From: Helianthus annuus
Lineage: Eukaryota > Streptophyta > Magnoliopsida > Asterales > Asteraceae
DNA length: 64,000 bases
NCBI RefSeq assembly: GCF_002127325.2
Contig: NC_035443.2
Coordinates: forward strand, 30,431,930-30,495,929
Direction: 5' to 3'
Shown here piece by piece: positions 53,879 to 64,000 of the stretch. A model generated the notes under the pieces. That model saw only the letters and a program-made list of their open reading frames with translations, was not told where the DNA came from and did not search any database. The translations under genes were made by a program, and so were the position numbers. Position 1 is the stretch's first letter; every line of letters starts with the position of its first letter.

Positions 53879-55621
53879 ACATGCTGTTCCACCATTTCCT
53901 CCTTCACCAAGCTGAAGATTCCAGTTGCAAATCTCATCAGCTTGAACAACTAATCCTCTGTGGGGATTAGAGTTTGTGGTTCCGGATGTATTTCCTCCCA
54001 CGGGAACTATTTGTCTGTCAGAATTGTTCTGTTGCTGCTGAGGCTGTCTTTGATTCCTGAAAGGATTCTGATTGCCTTGCTTGGGTGGCTTCTGACATTC
54101 CCGCTTGAAATGACCCTTTTCACCACAGTTGAAGCAGGTGACAGCATTCTTGTCAAAACCATACTTGGTGTTGTTGTTGCTTTCCAAGCTGGTTCTCCCT
54201 GTTCTCTCCATAAACTCTTTAGCTCTACGAATAGCACTAGCAAGAGCCCACTTTATATCCATCATCTCAAACTCTTCTTTATCAACCTGCTGATAATCTT
54301 CGTTGGTTAGGTTGATATTTCCAATCTGTCCTGCAACCAACCCACAGTAGGCGCTAACCAAGGTGTTCAACATCTCCATATGCTCCTTGGCGATCTCAAC
54401 ACTGACTTTAGAAAAATTGGAAGTATCCAGTCTGACAGTGTTCGGATTGGAAGTAGCTTCAAAGCTTGAAGAACTTCCATAGAACCCTTGCTGTTGGGGT
54501 TGTTGCTGTTGAGGTCTGTTTGGATCCAGGAAAGGCGGTGGGGTGAATTGTTGAGCTGTCTGTTGTTGTTGTTGTTGTTGAGAAGAATCTGGTCTTGAAT
54601 ACATCATCGTGTATGCTGAAGGATCAAATTGATTTGCTGTTGAAGGTCCGGTGTTGGAGATGAATGCTGTTTGAAGCTTAGCATGCTGAGAAGCTGGCTT
54701 TTCTCCAGTAATACCACCTGCAATCCCAAAATACATCTCTGGGTTCTGAGGAGTGATTGTTCTTTTCGCATTGAGCTTTTCTTCAACATCTTTGTTTTCC
54801 AACTTCTGAATTAGCTCATAAACAGTAATTGTATCCAGAACACCGTTTTCTTTGAGAATCTCAAGATAAGTGCTCCACTTTGCTGGTAAGCCATCAGCAA
54901 ATCTCTTCACCATTTCTTGTGGAGTGGCAGAGACTTTGAAGGCAAACATTTCACTCAACAGATGGTGAAATCTTGTAGACAACTCTGCTAGACCTTCATT
55001 CTCCATGTAGGTAAAACCTTCAAACTCTTTCTTTAGCAGCTCCTGCTTGATCTTCCTTGATTGAGCATTTCCTTCACACCTTAACGTGAGCATATCCCAC
55101 AAACTTTTGGTAGTCGTACAGTAGACGAATTGGTGGTATATATCTCTGTGAAGAGCCTGCGTGAGAATCATAAATGCTTTCTTTTCCAATTCAAACTTCT
55201 TCTTATCTTCGTCAGACAGTGTGCTGTAAGTTTCTGGATTTGATCCTGCAACTTCCAACTCATTTTCAAATGAAGTGAAGAAACACATCCATAGATCTTG
55301 ACCTTGCCCCTGAACATAAGTTCTCAGCCTTTCTTTCCACCATCCCCAATCATTAATGTGATTAAGCTTTGGCGGTTTCGTGCTTGTACCAGTTTCACTA
55401 TCGTTCTGCATCATTGCTTGAATGCTGCTGCTTTGATTAGTGACCAATGCCCATTGATTTGCAGTTATCATTGCAGCTTGAGTTGGGGAAATAGCCTGCA
55501 TCCATGCAGTTTTGTTGAACTCTGGCGCAGATTGCGTGGTTGATGATTGCGTAGATGATGACTGTGGAGTCAAAGTTGTTGTAGTCCACGCAGATGGATC
55601 CCATTGACCGTTTGTTCCCAT
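53864..55621 (-). CDS. Element F Gag (Copia, UBN2-type), C-terminally truncated
   Basis: Open for 585 codons from MGTNGQWDPSAW. The N-terminus is Gln/Ser/Thr-rich. A UBN2-like gag core follows: PKLNHINDWGWWKERLRTY, ALHRDIYHQFVYCTTTKSLW, QELLKKEFEGF, LSTRFHHLL, FADGLPAKW. A poly-Gln segment (about residues 345-380) comes next, and a zinc knuckle CFNCGEKGHFKREC at about residue 500. The last codons (from 53,878 down) come from filler DNA, so the natural C-terminus and Pol are gone. No internal stop, which suggests a fairly recent element. Confidence 0.92.
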   Translation of the reverse strand: MGTNGQWDPSAWTTTTLTPQSSSTQSSTTQSAPEFNKTAWMQAISPTQAAMITANQWALVTNQSSSIQAMMQNDSETGTSTKPPKLNHINDWGWWKERLRTYVQGQGQDLWMCFFTSFENELEVAGSNPETYSTLSDEDKKKFELEKKAFMILTQALHRDIYHQFVYCTTTKSLWDMLTLRCEGNAQSRKIKQELLKKEFEGFTYMENEGLAELSTRFHHLLSEMFAFKVSATPQEMVKRFADGLPAKWSTYLEILKENGVLDTITVYELIQKLENKDVEEKLNAKRTITPQNPEMYFGIAGGITGEKPASQHAKLQTAFISNTGPSTANQFDPSAYTMMYSRPDSSQQQQQQQTAQQFTPPPFLDPNRPQQQQPQQQGFYGSSSSFEATSNPNTVRLDTSNFSKVSVEIAKEHMEMLNTLVSAYCGLVAGQIGNINLTNEDYQQVDKEEFEMMDIKWALASAIRRAKEFMERTGRTSLESNNNTKYGFDKNAVTCFNCGEKGHFKRECQKPPKQGNQNPFRNQRQPQQQQNNSDRQIVPVGGNTSGTTNSNPHRGLVVQADEICNWNLQLGEGGNGGTACYGDS

Positions 55622-56416
55622 TTTATATTTAATATATTAGGTGAAAATGATTTTAAAAAAAAATAATTTTCACAAACTATGTTAAAACTTTGAAGGATAA
55701 CAAACTGTCGAAGGATCTAGGATCGAAGGACCTGAAAATCACAAACTGTTAAGTCTAAACAGATAAGACTCGAAAGATGCTCGAAAGATGACACTTGTTC
55801 GAAAGATCAACAGTGTTCGAAGGATCACTGTTGAGTTTCGAACAATCACTTCGAAAGATTCTCCTACACGAAAGATCCTTATCTTTCGAAGGGAAACAGT
55901 AACTCGAAGGATGTATCTTTCGAAAAGATTCCTTGACTCGAAAGACAACACACTGACTTCGAAAGATGTTCGAAGGATGGTTATCTGTCGAATCTCCTTG
56001 ATCGAAGGATGATCTTTCGAGTTCGAAAGGTATCTTTCGAACACTTCTGACACACTGACACAGACGTTGACAAGTTGGTGACAGGTTGATGTGGTTGGTG
56101 AGCCAACTTTCGGCAGAAGGGATGTTTCTGCACCAACTTTTCACCAACTTTGAAAAAGTTGCCCAAAAAGGAAGCTTCTTATCCACAACCAGTACCGGAA
56201 TTCAACCGGAATTTTGGCCGGAAAAATAGCAACCCTTTCAAAACAAGATTTTAAGTTACCCAAACCTTCCCGTAACACACCCGGTTAGTTTAGAACACGT
56301 TTTTATGGTTAAGAATGCAGAAAACACACTAAAAACGGGTGCTAAACCAAGAAAGTTTTTGTCCAAACACAACCAAAGTCTTGCACAAACCCGGTTTTAA
56401 CAAGGAAAAGAGCCAC
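55622..56416 (-). repeat. Element F leader with TCGAAAGAT/TCGAAGGAT array
   Basis: Between 55,695 and 56,045 the 8-9-bp words TCGAAAGAT and TCGAAGGAT (and complements) occur about 20-25 times in both orientations. No ORF of note. The same words cluster in the LTR near 56,745-56,930. Confidence 0.85.
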
Positions 56417-56429
56417 GGCTCTGATACCA
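56417..56429 (-). other. Element F primer-binding site
   Basis: Minus strand TGGTATCAGAGCC, two bases from the LTR end. Confidence 0.9.
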
Positions 56430-56431
56430 CT

Positions 56432-57113
56432 TGTAGGTCCCTCGGAGGTTGAGGTTAAACCTATTCCTTGTTATGTTCAACACTCTAGCAAGTGCGGAAT
56501 CCAAGCTAGAGTGCAAACCGTAGTTTAGATGAAAGCAAAGATTACAAAGAGAAAGAGTAGACAAGCAAAGTATCAAAGTTTTCTCTTGTATTTCAGTGGA
56601 CACGGTTACAGCCCTTGACCAAACTGAAAATGCTCTCTTACAAGACCTTGGGTTCACTCACAAAAGCTCTCCAAACTATCCGAATGACTAACTGTGAAGA
56701 TGAAACCCACATGGGATATATATACCCATATCAGACAACCATGCACGAAGGATCAGGTATTCTGGTCGAAGGATCATCTATCGACCAGAATTACCATCGA
56801 AAGATATCGAAGGATCCAAACATACCTCGAAGGATGGTATATCCTTCGAGGTCCATAAGTATCCATCGAAAGATCATCTTTCGAGGTCATCGAAGGATAC
56901 AATCCATCCTTCGATGACATCCTTCGAAGCATACAAGTTTTACATACTAAGTGTTGACTGTTTGGCCAAGTCAAACCAGGAGGATGGTTGACTTGGTCAA
57001 ACACACATTCCAACACATAAACAACATAACAAAAGACGTAAACACAACTGACAAAAGACATCGTTTTATACATTACAAAATACAGACAAAGTACAGACAC
57101 AAGTGCACCAACA
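56432..57113 (-). repeat. Element F 5' LTR
   Basis: 682 bp; same family as the solo LTR at 5,851-6,527 (677 bp). Contains a block of ATCCTTCGA/TCGAAGGAT words near 56,745-56,930 and TATATATACCCAT as a possible TATA region. Confidence 0.94.
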
Positions 57114-59362
57114 AAGGTTTGACCTTTGCTTTGACTTTCAGTTCTGATCCGAATTAGCTTAGTTTATTTATGCCTTAGGGTTCCTTTGTGACCATGTTAT
57201 ATGTTAGTATAACCTCCTAAAGTTATACTACTTGGTCCTTTAGAATTAGAGTTCATTGCATGTTTCCATAATGCCTAAATGTTGACCATAATGCCCTTTT
57301 GATATTAAAACAAGATTTTTGAAGATGTGGAAGGACTAAAACCTTTATTACTAATTTATAAATATGTCCATGAAATTTGACATCAGTTTGAGGTTTAGAT
57401 TAGGAGTTATGCTCATTAGCGCAAATAAGAAGCTTTTTGGTAATTAAATAGCATAATTAGCATATAGCCTATCTAAACCCGATTTTTGATATCAAACTTT
57501 TTACGCACTGATGTAATATAATATTTTGGGATTTTTGGAGATTTTTATTTATTTTTAGGCTGAGCATAACTTAATGTTATAGGCTTAATTCGATTATTGC
57601 CGATTTTGCCCTTTTGGGCTATAAAATGAGTTTTACAAATCCTTTTGATACCAAAACTTTTTCTACTGATTTAATATAATAAATAAATTATTTTGAGCCT
57701 TCTGTAATTATAAAAATATCAGCTTTCCTTTAAAAACCCGGAAATGGCTCCAAATCGCCTTTTTAAGCATTTTTAACGCATAGTATGTATCAAAACTAGT
57801 TTAAATATATAAGGGTTGATGCCTACTGATATTTTCAGTAAATTTTTATATTTTAACAGTAAGCCAAAGTTTTAAACTTAGATTTCCAGTTTTGACCTTT
57901 TAGGCTTATGTGAAATTACCAAAATGCCCCTACGGTGCATAGTATGGTTATAATTAATAAAATTTCACATATATATGATACCCTACTGTTATGACTTATT
58001 AAATTAAGTATATTTACTGATTTAATCAGACCTACAACTCAGATCACTATTTAACCTCTATTATAACCTTTAAAATGACCAAAATACCCCTACGGGGCAT
58101 AAATTGGTTTTAAACTCGTTTTGGGCATAATGGAAGATATCCTACTGATATCACAACATATAAAAGGCATATTAACTTATGGAACATGTTCATGACTCTT
58201 ATGGTTACCCGTTACGCATGTTTCGCGTTCGGATCGGTTTATGTAACTAATTTGCATATAATAGCCGAAACGGGTCAAACCATATCATTTTTGTCTCAAA
58301 ATCCAGAATGTGATTAAGTTACCCATACTAAACAAGTATACAAGCTTGTTGGGTCAAAACTACATTCTAAACCGGTCTTCGCTTTATCATGCGTTTGAAC
58401 CGTGACTTCCTTTTGAAAACTAACCGGTCTAAGTCTAAGCTTAATTAAAGACCCGTTAGGATTCTAACAGGTTATTAAAAACCTTCGTTCCAGATTAGGA
58501 GCCCAGTAAAAGATACGTGCACTTGCTGTATTTGATTTATACTTTGCTCAGGTAAATACTCTTAACTTATTTTCCCTATACGGGCTTGGGATACGGTACT
58601 ATAAAAGTACCGCTTGGTCGGGTGTGTAGTCATTTGAATCGGATTGTGATTAATGTATGTACATGACCCGTTTAATATGTATTATTTGGTGTATGGCCTT
58701 TGGGGGTTAAATGACCATGTCCCGGATATCTTTGGCATCATTCAAAGAAATGGCCACGACCTAAGCACGGGGTGTAGGCGTACACCTGACAGCTGTATTA
58801 TGTAAAAACTGATAGCCCACTTAGAGGAATCAGCCTTGTGGGTATTATACCTGTGGCGTGTCAGTTAATCTAGACCGGCCCTACAGGCCGGCCCTGATGG
58901 ACGACAAATAAGTAATACTGTATACAAGATTATTTTTAAATAATTGTCCCAAGTTATAAAAATATTTTTGCCGAAGAGCATTCAAATCAATTTTCAAACT
59001 CTTTACAAAATGAGTCAGTTAAGTTGTATTTACCAGTGTAAACTGACGTATTTTCCAAAAAGGCTAAGTGCAGGTACTATACATAATAGGCTGGCTACTC
59101 CAGGCATCAATAATCAAGTCTCGCAAGCTCTAGATGTCAAAGTCTGTCGAACAGTTTTTCCCTTTTTATTCGATCCGCCTGTGGATCTGTTTCAACTGTT
59201 TTGTGATACTTAACATTACAATTTATTCGGATGAAATAAATCTATCTCTTTTGCTTCCGCTGTGCATTTATTATTGTGTTGTTTGACTATGATGATATCA
59301 ACTACGTCACGATACTCCCCACCGGGCCCACCGGTGACACGTGGTAAAATAGGGGTGTGACA
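57114..59362 (+). repeat. Element D 3' LTR, last part
   Basis: Matches 38,178-40,423 of the left LTR. About 600 bp corresponding to 37,578-38,177 is missing between the two parts, lost in the deletion that also removed parts of E and F. Confidence 0.92.
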
Positions 59363-59367
59363 CCAAC

Positions 59368-61871
59368 ACAATGATCCTACACAAACCTCACTACGGTCGG
59401 ACTCAAAACATTCAGAATCCAAGACCAGTGAGATAAAGGCAAACACCATTGAAGAACACATCTTCAAGATAGTTTAACCTTTACAAGATAAGACTCAATC
59501 AGCCAGATCTACATTCAATCTCACACATACAGATCCTTAACACGACGATCTGCTTTAACTCTCAACAAGACTTAATGGACACACTACAAATCTGAACATA
59601 CAAGAACGAGAAAGAAGAAATATCTCACTCAAAACCAACCAAGAACCATTAAAAAGAATCACATTCTTAGAATTAAAGAACATATTGATCATGACTCAAC
59701 ATGTATGAACATATCATTTAGAAACTTAATAACCATGTGCCAATAACAAAATTCAAGATTGTTACTACTAGCAACTAGGATCAAGAACAAAGTTTAACAC
59801 ACATAGAACTTAGCACAAAGATTGAACAAATAGTACATTAAAACAGATAATCAACCTTCAACCTAATGATTACAACAGATTCATTCTAAAACAGTGAAAA
59901 ACGATCAAAAAAACAATAGAGAACACATGTCAAATTTGCAAACTCAAATGATTTCAACAATCGAAAGCTTTTATAATTTTTACAAAATCTCTACAGATCT
60001 AAACGATCAGAATAACAATATGAGATTTTGATAACAAAATCTATACGACTTAACATATTTTAACATGAGAAAAACCTAGACCTCATATTTACTCCTAGGA
60101 CTTCTAAAGAAACCACATAGTAAAGATAAAAAAAAACTGATTAACTTTGTTTATTCAAATCAAATACATAAAACCATGTGTAACAATGAAAACAGACAAT
60201 TAACAAGACTAACACAATCAGTCACATATAAGATCAACACAACATGTGTAAGACCTTGATCCCAAGAAAGAACAAAACAAATAGATAACGAGAGTCACAA
60301 AAATACAGATAATACTACTGAGTTACATCTATCCCATTGTCTAGCCAAAACCTCATTATTCTCAGACTTGTACCATCACCCGTTGTAAACACAAAAAACA
60401 GGTAGCAATCAAGAAACAATTAAACAGGAAGTTTCAACAATTGCACAAATCAACACAACAATAAAAACAGTAAGCAACTAGGGCGAAACCTCGACAGGGA
60501 CCAGATCAGAGGTTCATCACTCAAAGGTGCCTCTGCAAGCCTTGTTGAGGAAGCCTCTTAGACCTAGACACAAACTAATCAAAAATAGAGATAGGCAAAA
60601 ACAACAAGCAAATCAGAACAAGTAACTCAGAAGATAACTTGAATAACAAACAAGAAGTAACCACAAAAAACAACCAAGAATGCAACAGGATGTACCCTTC
60701 CTGTGTCCCAAATTCACAAGACCGGTCCAACTACCCCGGCAACAGGATGCCTAATGCAAGAAAACAATAGAAACGTAAAATCAGGAAAGATCTCACCGAG
60801 ATAGCAAACCCTAGCTGGGGTTTCTCCATTTCCAATCAACGATTTTACGACCTTCGAGGGTTGAACCCTTGTTTTGAACAGCAGCTTCCTAGATCAACAA
60901 CTTCTAGAGGAATCACCTTCCCTTTGCCATTTCCGGTAGACATTTTTCTCCCACGAACATAAATGACTGTTTCTCTCATCTTTTTTCCGCTCAATTTCTA
61001 TTTCTAAGGTTTCTGTTCGAACACAAAACCAGTTGGTTTGGCACTGTAGAATCTTCAAGAATCCACAAAAATTTCAAAACCCCACATCTCACTTTCCAAA
61101 AATCCAACCTTTTACCCGTTGCTTGTTGAGCAACATGACGGTGACTTTACCCTTTATTCCGGTCTGAACCAGAAACCCACCTTGGATAATCAAGAAATCC
61201 CATATCTTGAATCCACTCTCCAACGCAGATGAAGAAGTCTCGAAATGTTTGAAATACGGTTATGTTACCAAGACACAAATTCTTCGTAACCGAGTCACCT
61301 TTAATAAACGAATCCATCATAGGTCATGGAATTCTGGGTGGTTGCTGCCGCTACTGGTGAGAAGTAAAGTTCTTTGAACTTACTGGATCAGTGAAGCTTC
61401 CAGGACGACCAGGACAAACGCATGTCAGGAGACTTGAATCAAGAGATCTTCATTCACAAGGCAACGACATGGTGTCTTTGTTCCTCGGGGTAACAATCGG
61501 CAAGAAAGAGAAACATAAATAGAAAAAGAAGCAGTAAACGAGGAAGATGACATCACCAGCCGGAAAAACTCACTGGATTTTCAACTACCTACCGGAGTTT
61601 CAATTGTTCGCCGGAATAAGTTTCAACAGAAGAAAAAAGAGATTAATGAAGAATCAAGAAAAAGAGAACTGCCAGAAAAATAACTGTTCGTTGGAATCGT
61701 TGATTGGAGATATGAACCGATTTGGCTCTGATAAATCTCCCAAGATCCAGTGCCAAGATTCACAACAGAGAAGAACCCCCAAATAATCAGAAACCCTAAC
61801 TTTTGATAATCAATTAACACACTCAAATAACGGAAGCGAATATCTCAAGAGCTTTTATAGCTCTGATACCA
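59368..61871 (-). other. Element C interior, 5' non-coding part
   Basis: 2.5 kb of A-rich DNA right of element D up to the C primer site (CTCTGATACCA at 61,861). No gag-like frame; the short open frames have no known motif. Composition matches 35,441-36,601, so these two stretches were continuous before D inserted. Confidence 0.6.
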
Positions 61872-62471
61872 TGTTAAAAATACATGGATCTATGCCAAGA
61901 ACACTTTGATGTTTACTATAACACTCAACAAATATAAAAGGAAATAAAATATGATACAAATCTCTTAAAAATCTCACCAGCAGATCATCAACACATTAAC
62001 ACGATGATCTGCACTCTCTCTCTTAACAGATCTGCACACTGAACAATAGATCTCAACAAGAAATCTATAAGAAACAATAAACCCTAAGAGAGAAAATATG
62101 AACAGAGAAGATGAAAAGATAAGATTTACAAACTGAATATGTTGTGGTTAAAACGGAATTGCCAAGCTATCACGACGGCTTTTTCTGACTCTCTCAGATA
62201 CATACATGGAAAACTGCTCTTAGTTGGTCACAATGAAGGAGACCTAAGAGAGAGAAAGAAATAACTCTCTGATAGAAGTATCTCGAAAAATAATCATCCT
62301 AATAGAAGTGTTATGTTGCTAGGTTTATAACACTGCAGACCCATAACTTCAGTCTACTGTCAGCCCATCATAAGCAGCAGCCTCCAGCCCATGTATAACA
62401 CACAAAAAATAAACGTATGTAAAATGTATAGAAATAATAAAAGTGTGTTCAACAATGTATAGTTTTCAACA
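61872..62471 (-). repeat. Element C 5' LTR
   Basis: 600 bp, followed on the minus strand by the TGGTATCAGAGC primer site. Flank ATTAC at 62,472-62,476. Confidence 0.93.
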
Positions 62472-62476
62472 ATTAC

Positions 62477-62908
62477 TTTAAAGTTTGAAGTGAAACACTC
62501 CATCTTCTCCACTCAATTCAAGTTTGACAAATACGTTGTAGCATATAAAATAAAAATCATGTGTATTATTGTGGCATCTTCACCCCATGTTCATAATTTT
62601 ATTAACCTTCCCTCAAAATACTTCCTAATTAATGTAGCAGTAAGGATAAACAACCTCCACTTCAATTACAGATTATTCATTGTGTTTTCTATTTGACCTC
62701 AAATCCTATTAACATGTCTTATAGAATTCATTAATCAACACGATGATAAGATACAAAAACCAACAACTTACAATATGAAATAATTTATGCTTAAAGACTC
62801 AACCACCTTACGTTTTTTCTTTCTAGAAGTTCCATCGTCATCTAAGCTAGCATTGGGAACTTGTTTGTTTCATTTGCCACTCCGTACATAGTATCATATA
62901 ATAGCTTG
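62477..62908. other. No gene seen
   Basis: AT-rich sequence between element C and the terminal ORF. A short repetitive-free stretch; nothing recognised. Confidence 0.6.
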
Positions 62909-64000
62909 TTAAATGTTTCTATGCAAGCATCGCGAACTGATTTTCTTAGCGAATAGATCCACCATCTGTTCTTTAGCTCGATTGATTACATCTAGTTGGG
63001 CCAACACTGCAACATCATAATATGGAAGTGTGAGAATACTAAGGAGAGTTCTGAAATACTGAAGACCCGTTTCTCTTTTCACGACCATGCAGTGAAGATC
63101 TTTGACAAACATCCAGCTAATGATGCGACCCCGAGCCTGATTTTTCTCCAGCATCATATAGTTAGCCTGTTCCAACGGAGCGAGCGGAGGAGGATTCCTA
63201 GCAAGGAAATCCGCTCGCCATTCATTAACTGTTTTCTCACGGCTTTCCTGAGCTGATGGCGAATCAGAAGAAAGATTGGCGAACTCTGCAGTCTTTTCAG
63301 CAACAAAGTCATCATCAAGGGCATTCACCTCCGCATTGTCCTTTCCAACATACACAGGACGTTCAGGATCAGAACTGATGAAGATTTCTTCAATTGAGGA
63401 GAAATCAGTTTGATCCTGTACCAGCGGAGTAGCATCAATCATACACACAGCAACTTCATCCAAATCAGTCAAAATCAAAATCTGTTCATCAGTCATCTCA
63501 GAAATAAACTCTCCCTCTTCCAGCAGTTCACCCGTCACAGGATGATGTTTCTGAGCACTTGAAGATTCAGGGAGATCTGTAGTAAATGTTTCCGGTTCCA
63601 GGCTGATCTGTTCAGGGTTTACAGACATTTCCAGTGTTTCAGTTTGCTCAGTTGGGCCTGTAGAAGCTGTAGGAGGAGCAGACGGAGTATCTTGAGGAGT
63701 ACCAGATCCGCCTGCAGCACCGGATGCAGTTGCACCGGAGCCTGAGGCAGTTGTTTGATCTGGATTAGCAGCATCATCATCTTGATCATCCTCACGCCTT
63801 GCGGGAACTATTCCTAAGGTTTTGCACCTTTCGTTCCACAATGTACCAACCCTCGAATAAACCCTATTGAAGTTGCTGTACATGGGCTTGAAAGCCTCCA
63901 TCAGTCTATCATCACGATTACTTACCATCTCCCTCAACGCTTTCGCCTGAGTCTCCAAATTGGTACTATGTCTTTTCATAATTTCCACCTCCCTATCTCG
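62909..64000 (-). CDS. Unidentified acidic protein, N-terminus beyond window
   Basis: Open on the minus strand from the window edge to 62,909, at least 363 codons. The start shown by the sequence is incomplete: the frame is open through REVEIMKRHS to the edge. Order: a charged helix (KALREMVSNRDDRLMEAFKP, VYSRVGTLWNERC), a low-complexity Ala/Ser/Thr/Gly/Pro segment, a long Asp/Glu-rich region (EEGEFISEMTDEQILILTDL), then a compact C-terminal part with NYMMLEKNQARGRIISWMF, MVVKRETGLQYFRTLLSIL and LPYYDV. No membrane span or zinc motif. I do not recognise the family; a retroelement-associated ORF of Asteraceae type is my best guess. Confidence 0.55.
   Translation of the reverse strand, partial: RDREVEIMKRHSTNLETQAKALREMVSNRDDRLMEAFKPMYSNFNRVYSRVGTLWNERCKTLGIVPARREDDQDDDAANPDQTTASGSGATASGAAGGSGTPQDTPSAPPTASTGPTEQTETLEMSVNPEQISLEPETFTTDLPESSSAQKHHPVTGELLEEGEFISEMTDEQILILTDLDEVAVCMIDATPLVQDQTDFSSIEEIFISSDPERPVYVGKDNAEVNALDDDFVAEKTAEFANLSSDSPSAQESREKTVNEWRADFLARNPPPLAPLEQANYMMLEKNQARGRIISWMFVKDLHCMVVKRETGLQYFRTLLSILTLPYYDVAVLAQLDVINRAKEQMVDLFAKKISSRCLHRNI

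Larger units (their letters stand above)
53879..57113 (-). mobile_element. Copia LTR retrotransposon F, 5' part only
   Basis: Minus strand: 5' LTR (57,113-56,432, TGTTGGTGCAC ... GGGACCTACA), primer site TGGTATCAGAGCC (56,429-56,417), leader, gag (55,621 to 53,879), then cut off. Protease, integrase, RT, RNase H and 3' LTR are lost. Its LTR is the same family as the solo LTR at 5,851-6,527. It sat inside the D LTR, now rejoined at 57,114. Confidence 0.93.
36602..59362 (+). mobile_element. Gypsy LTR retrotransposon D with 3.8-kb LTRs, degraded, hosting E and F
   Basis: Left LTR 36,602-40,423; right LTR 45,498-46,472 plus 57,114-59,362. Ends are TGTAACACC and GGGTGTGACA, with exact target duplication CCAAC (36,597-36,601 and 59,363-59,367). 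The primer site TGGTATCAGAGCC is at 40,427, and a purine tract TTTTAAGGGGGCGAGGA lies before 45,498. The interior has a gag remnant with three zinc knuckles and a Pol relic full of stops. Long LTRs and gag style suggest the Tekay/Del chromovirus group; no chromodomain was seen. Confidence 0.92.
33989..62471 (-). mobile_element. Copia LTR retrotransposon C, internally deleted, hosting element D
   Basis: LTRs 33,989-34,592 and 61,872-62,471 have TGTYAAAAATACATGG and GTTTTCAACA ends. On the minus strand the 5' LTR is followed by TGGTATCAGAGC (Met-tRNA primer site), and the 3' LTR is preceded by AAAAGTGAGGGGGTG. The target duplication is imperfect, GTTAC/ATTAC. Without the 22.8-kb insertion of D, the interior is only about 4.5 kb and holds RNase H plus RT-tail relics next to non-coding sequence; gag, protease and integrase are not recognised. 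Confidence 0.9.

Noticed and set aside
55739..56186. 104-aa and 143-aa frames rich in Ser/Arg/Phe
   Set aside because: Translations of the TCGAAAGAT word array in the F leader.
36602..59362. D and E read as a single element
   Set aside because: Separate LTR pairs, primer sites and purine tracts are present; E interrupts the D right LTR.

Overview
This window is repeat-rich plant nuclear DNA. AT-rich sequence, exon-sized fragments with plant splice sites, plant-type LTR retrotransposons (Met-tRNA primer sites and a Tat/Ogre-type primer site), a LINE, a tRNA-type SINE, a Helitron terminus and several MITEs all point to a eudicot. The style of the repeat families suggests Asteraceae, but that is inference. 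I found no intact host gene. Almost every long open frame is a mobile-element product, a relic or a simple-repeat artefact.

Layout. 1-4.1 kb: a 600-bp (TACA)n microsatellite, two diffuse fold-back repeats and a long fold-back element seated in (TA)n. 4.1-8.0 kb: a 5'-truncated LINE on the minus strand whose catalytic YADD box is split by a solo Copia LTR with a TAACA target-site duplication (TSD). 8.0-14.2 kb: a Harbinger MITE, the first five exons of an LRR receptor-kinase gene as a pseudogene, exon-like pieces of at least one other gene, a SINE, a Mutator-like element with a 9-bp TSD, and a Helitron 3' end at 14,242. 14.2-15.6 kb: AT-rich DNA dotted with CATGCGAAT words. 15.6-31.9 kb: a Copia RNase H gene (H) split by Gypsy-type element A (16,046-30,695), whose own LTR is split by related element B (22,538-29,804). 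31.9-34.0 kb: small MITEs in AT-rich DNA. 34.0-62.5 kb: a second nest, Copia C holding Gypsy D, whose right LTR holds gag-only Gypsy E and truncated Copia F, joined at a deletion scar with templated filler. 62.9-64.0 kb: a long unidentified acidic ORF running off the window.

Most unusual signal. Elements A and B carry 50 copies (counted by eye) of a short GC-rich dyad built on CACG...CGTG. Of these, 48 form 24 doublets, every one spaced 21 bp start to start. The doublets mostly fall in sets of two or three about 70-105 bp apart, lie outside the elements' ORFs and bracket them. The unrelated LTRs of D and E also carry two GC-rich dyads at matching positions, with different sequences but kept symmetry. 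I know of no described function; RNA dimerisation or kissing, protein binding on one DNA face, or an epigenetic role are hypotheses.

The genes form no host pathway. The biology here is an insertion history: H was hit by A, A by B; C by D, D by E and F, followed by one large deletion. F's family also left the solo LTR in the LINE.
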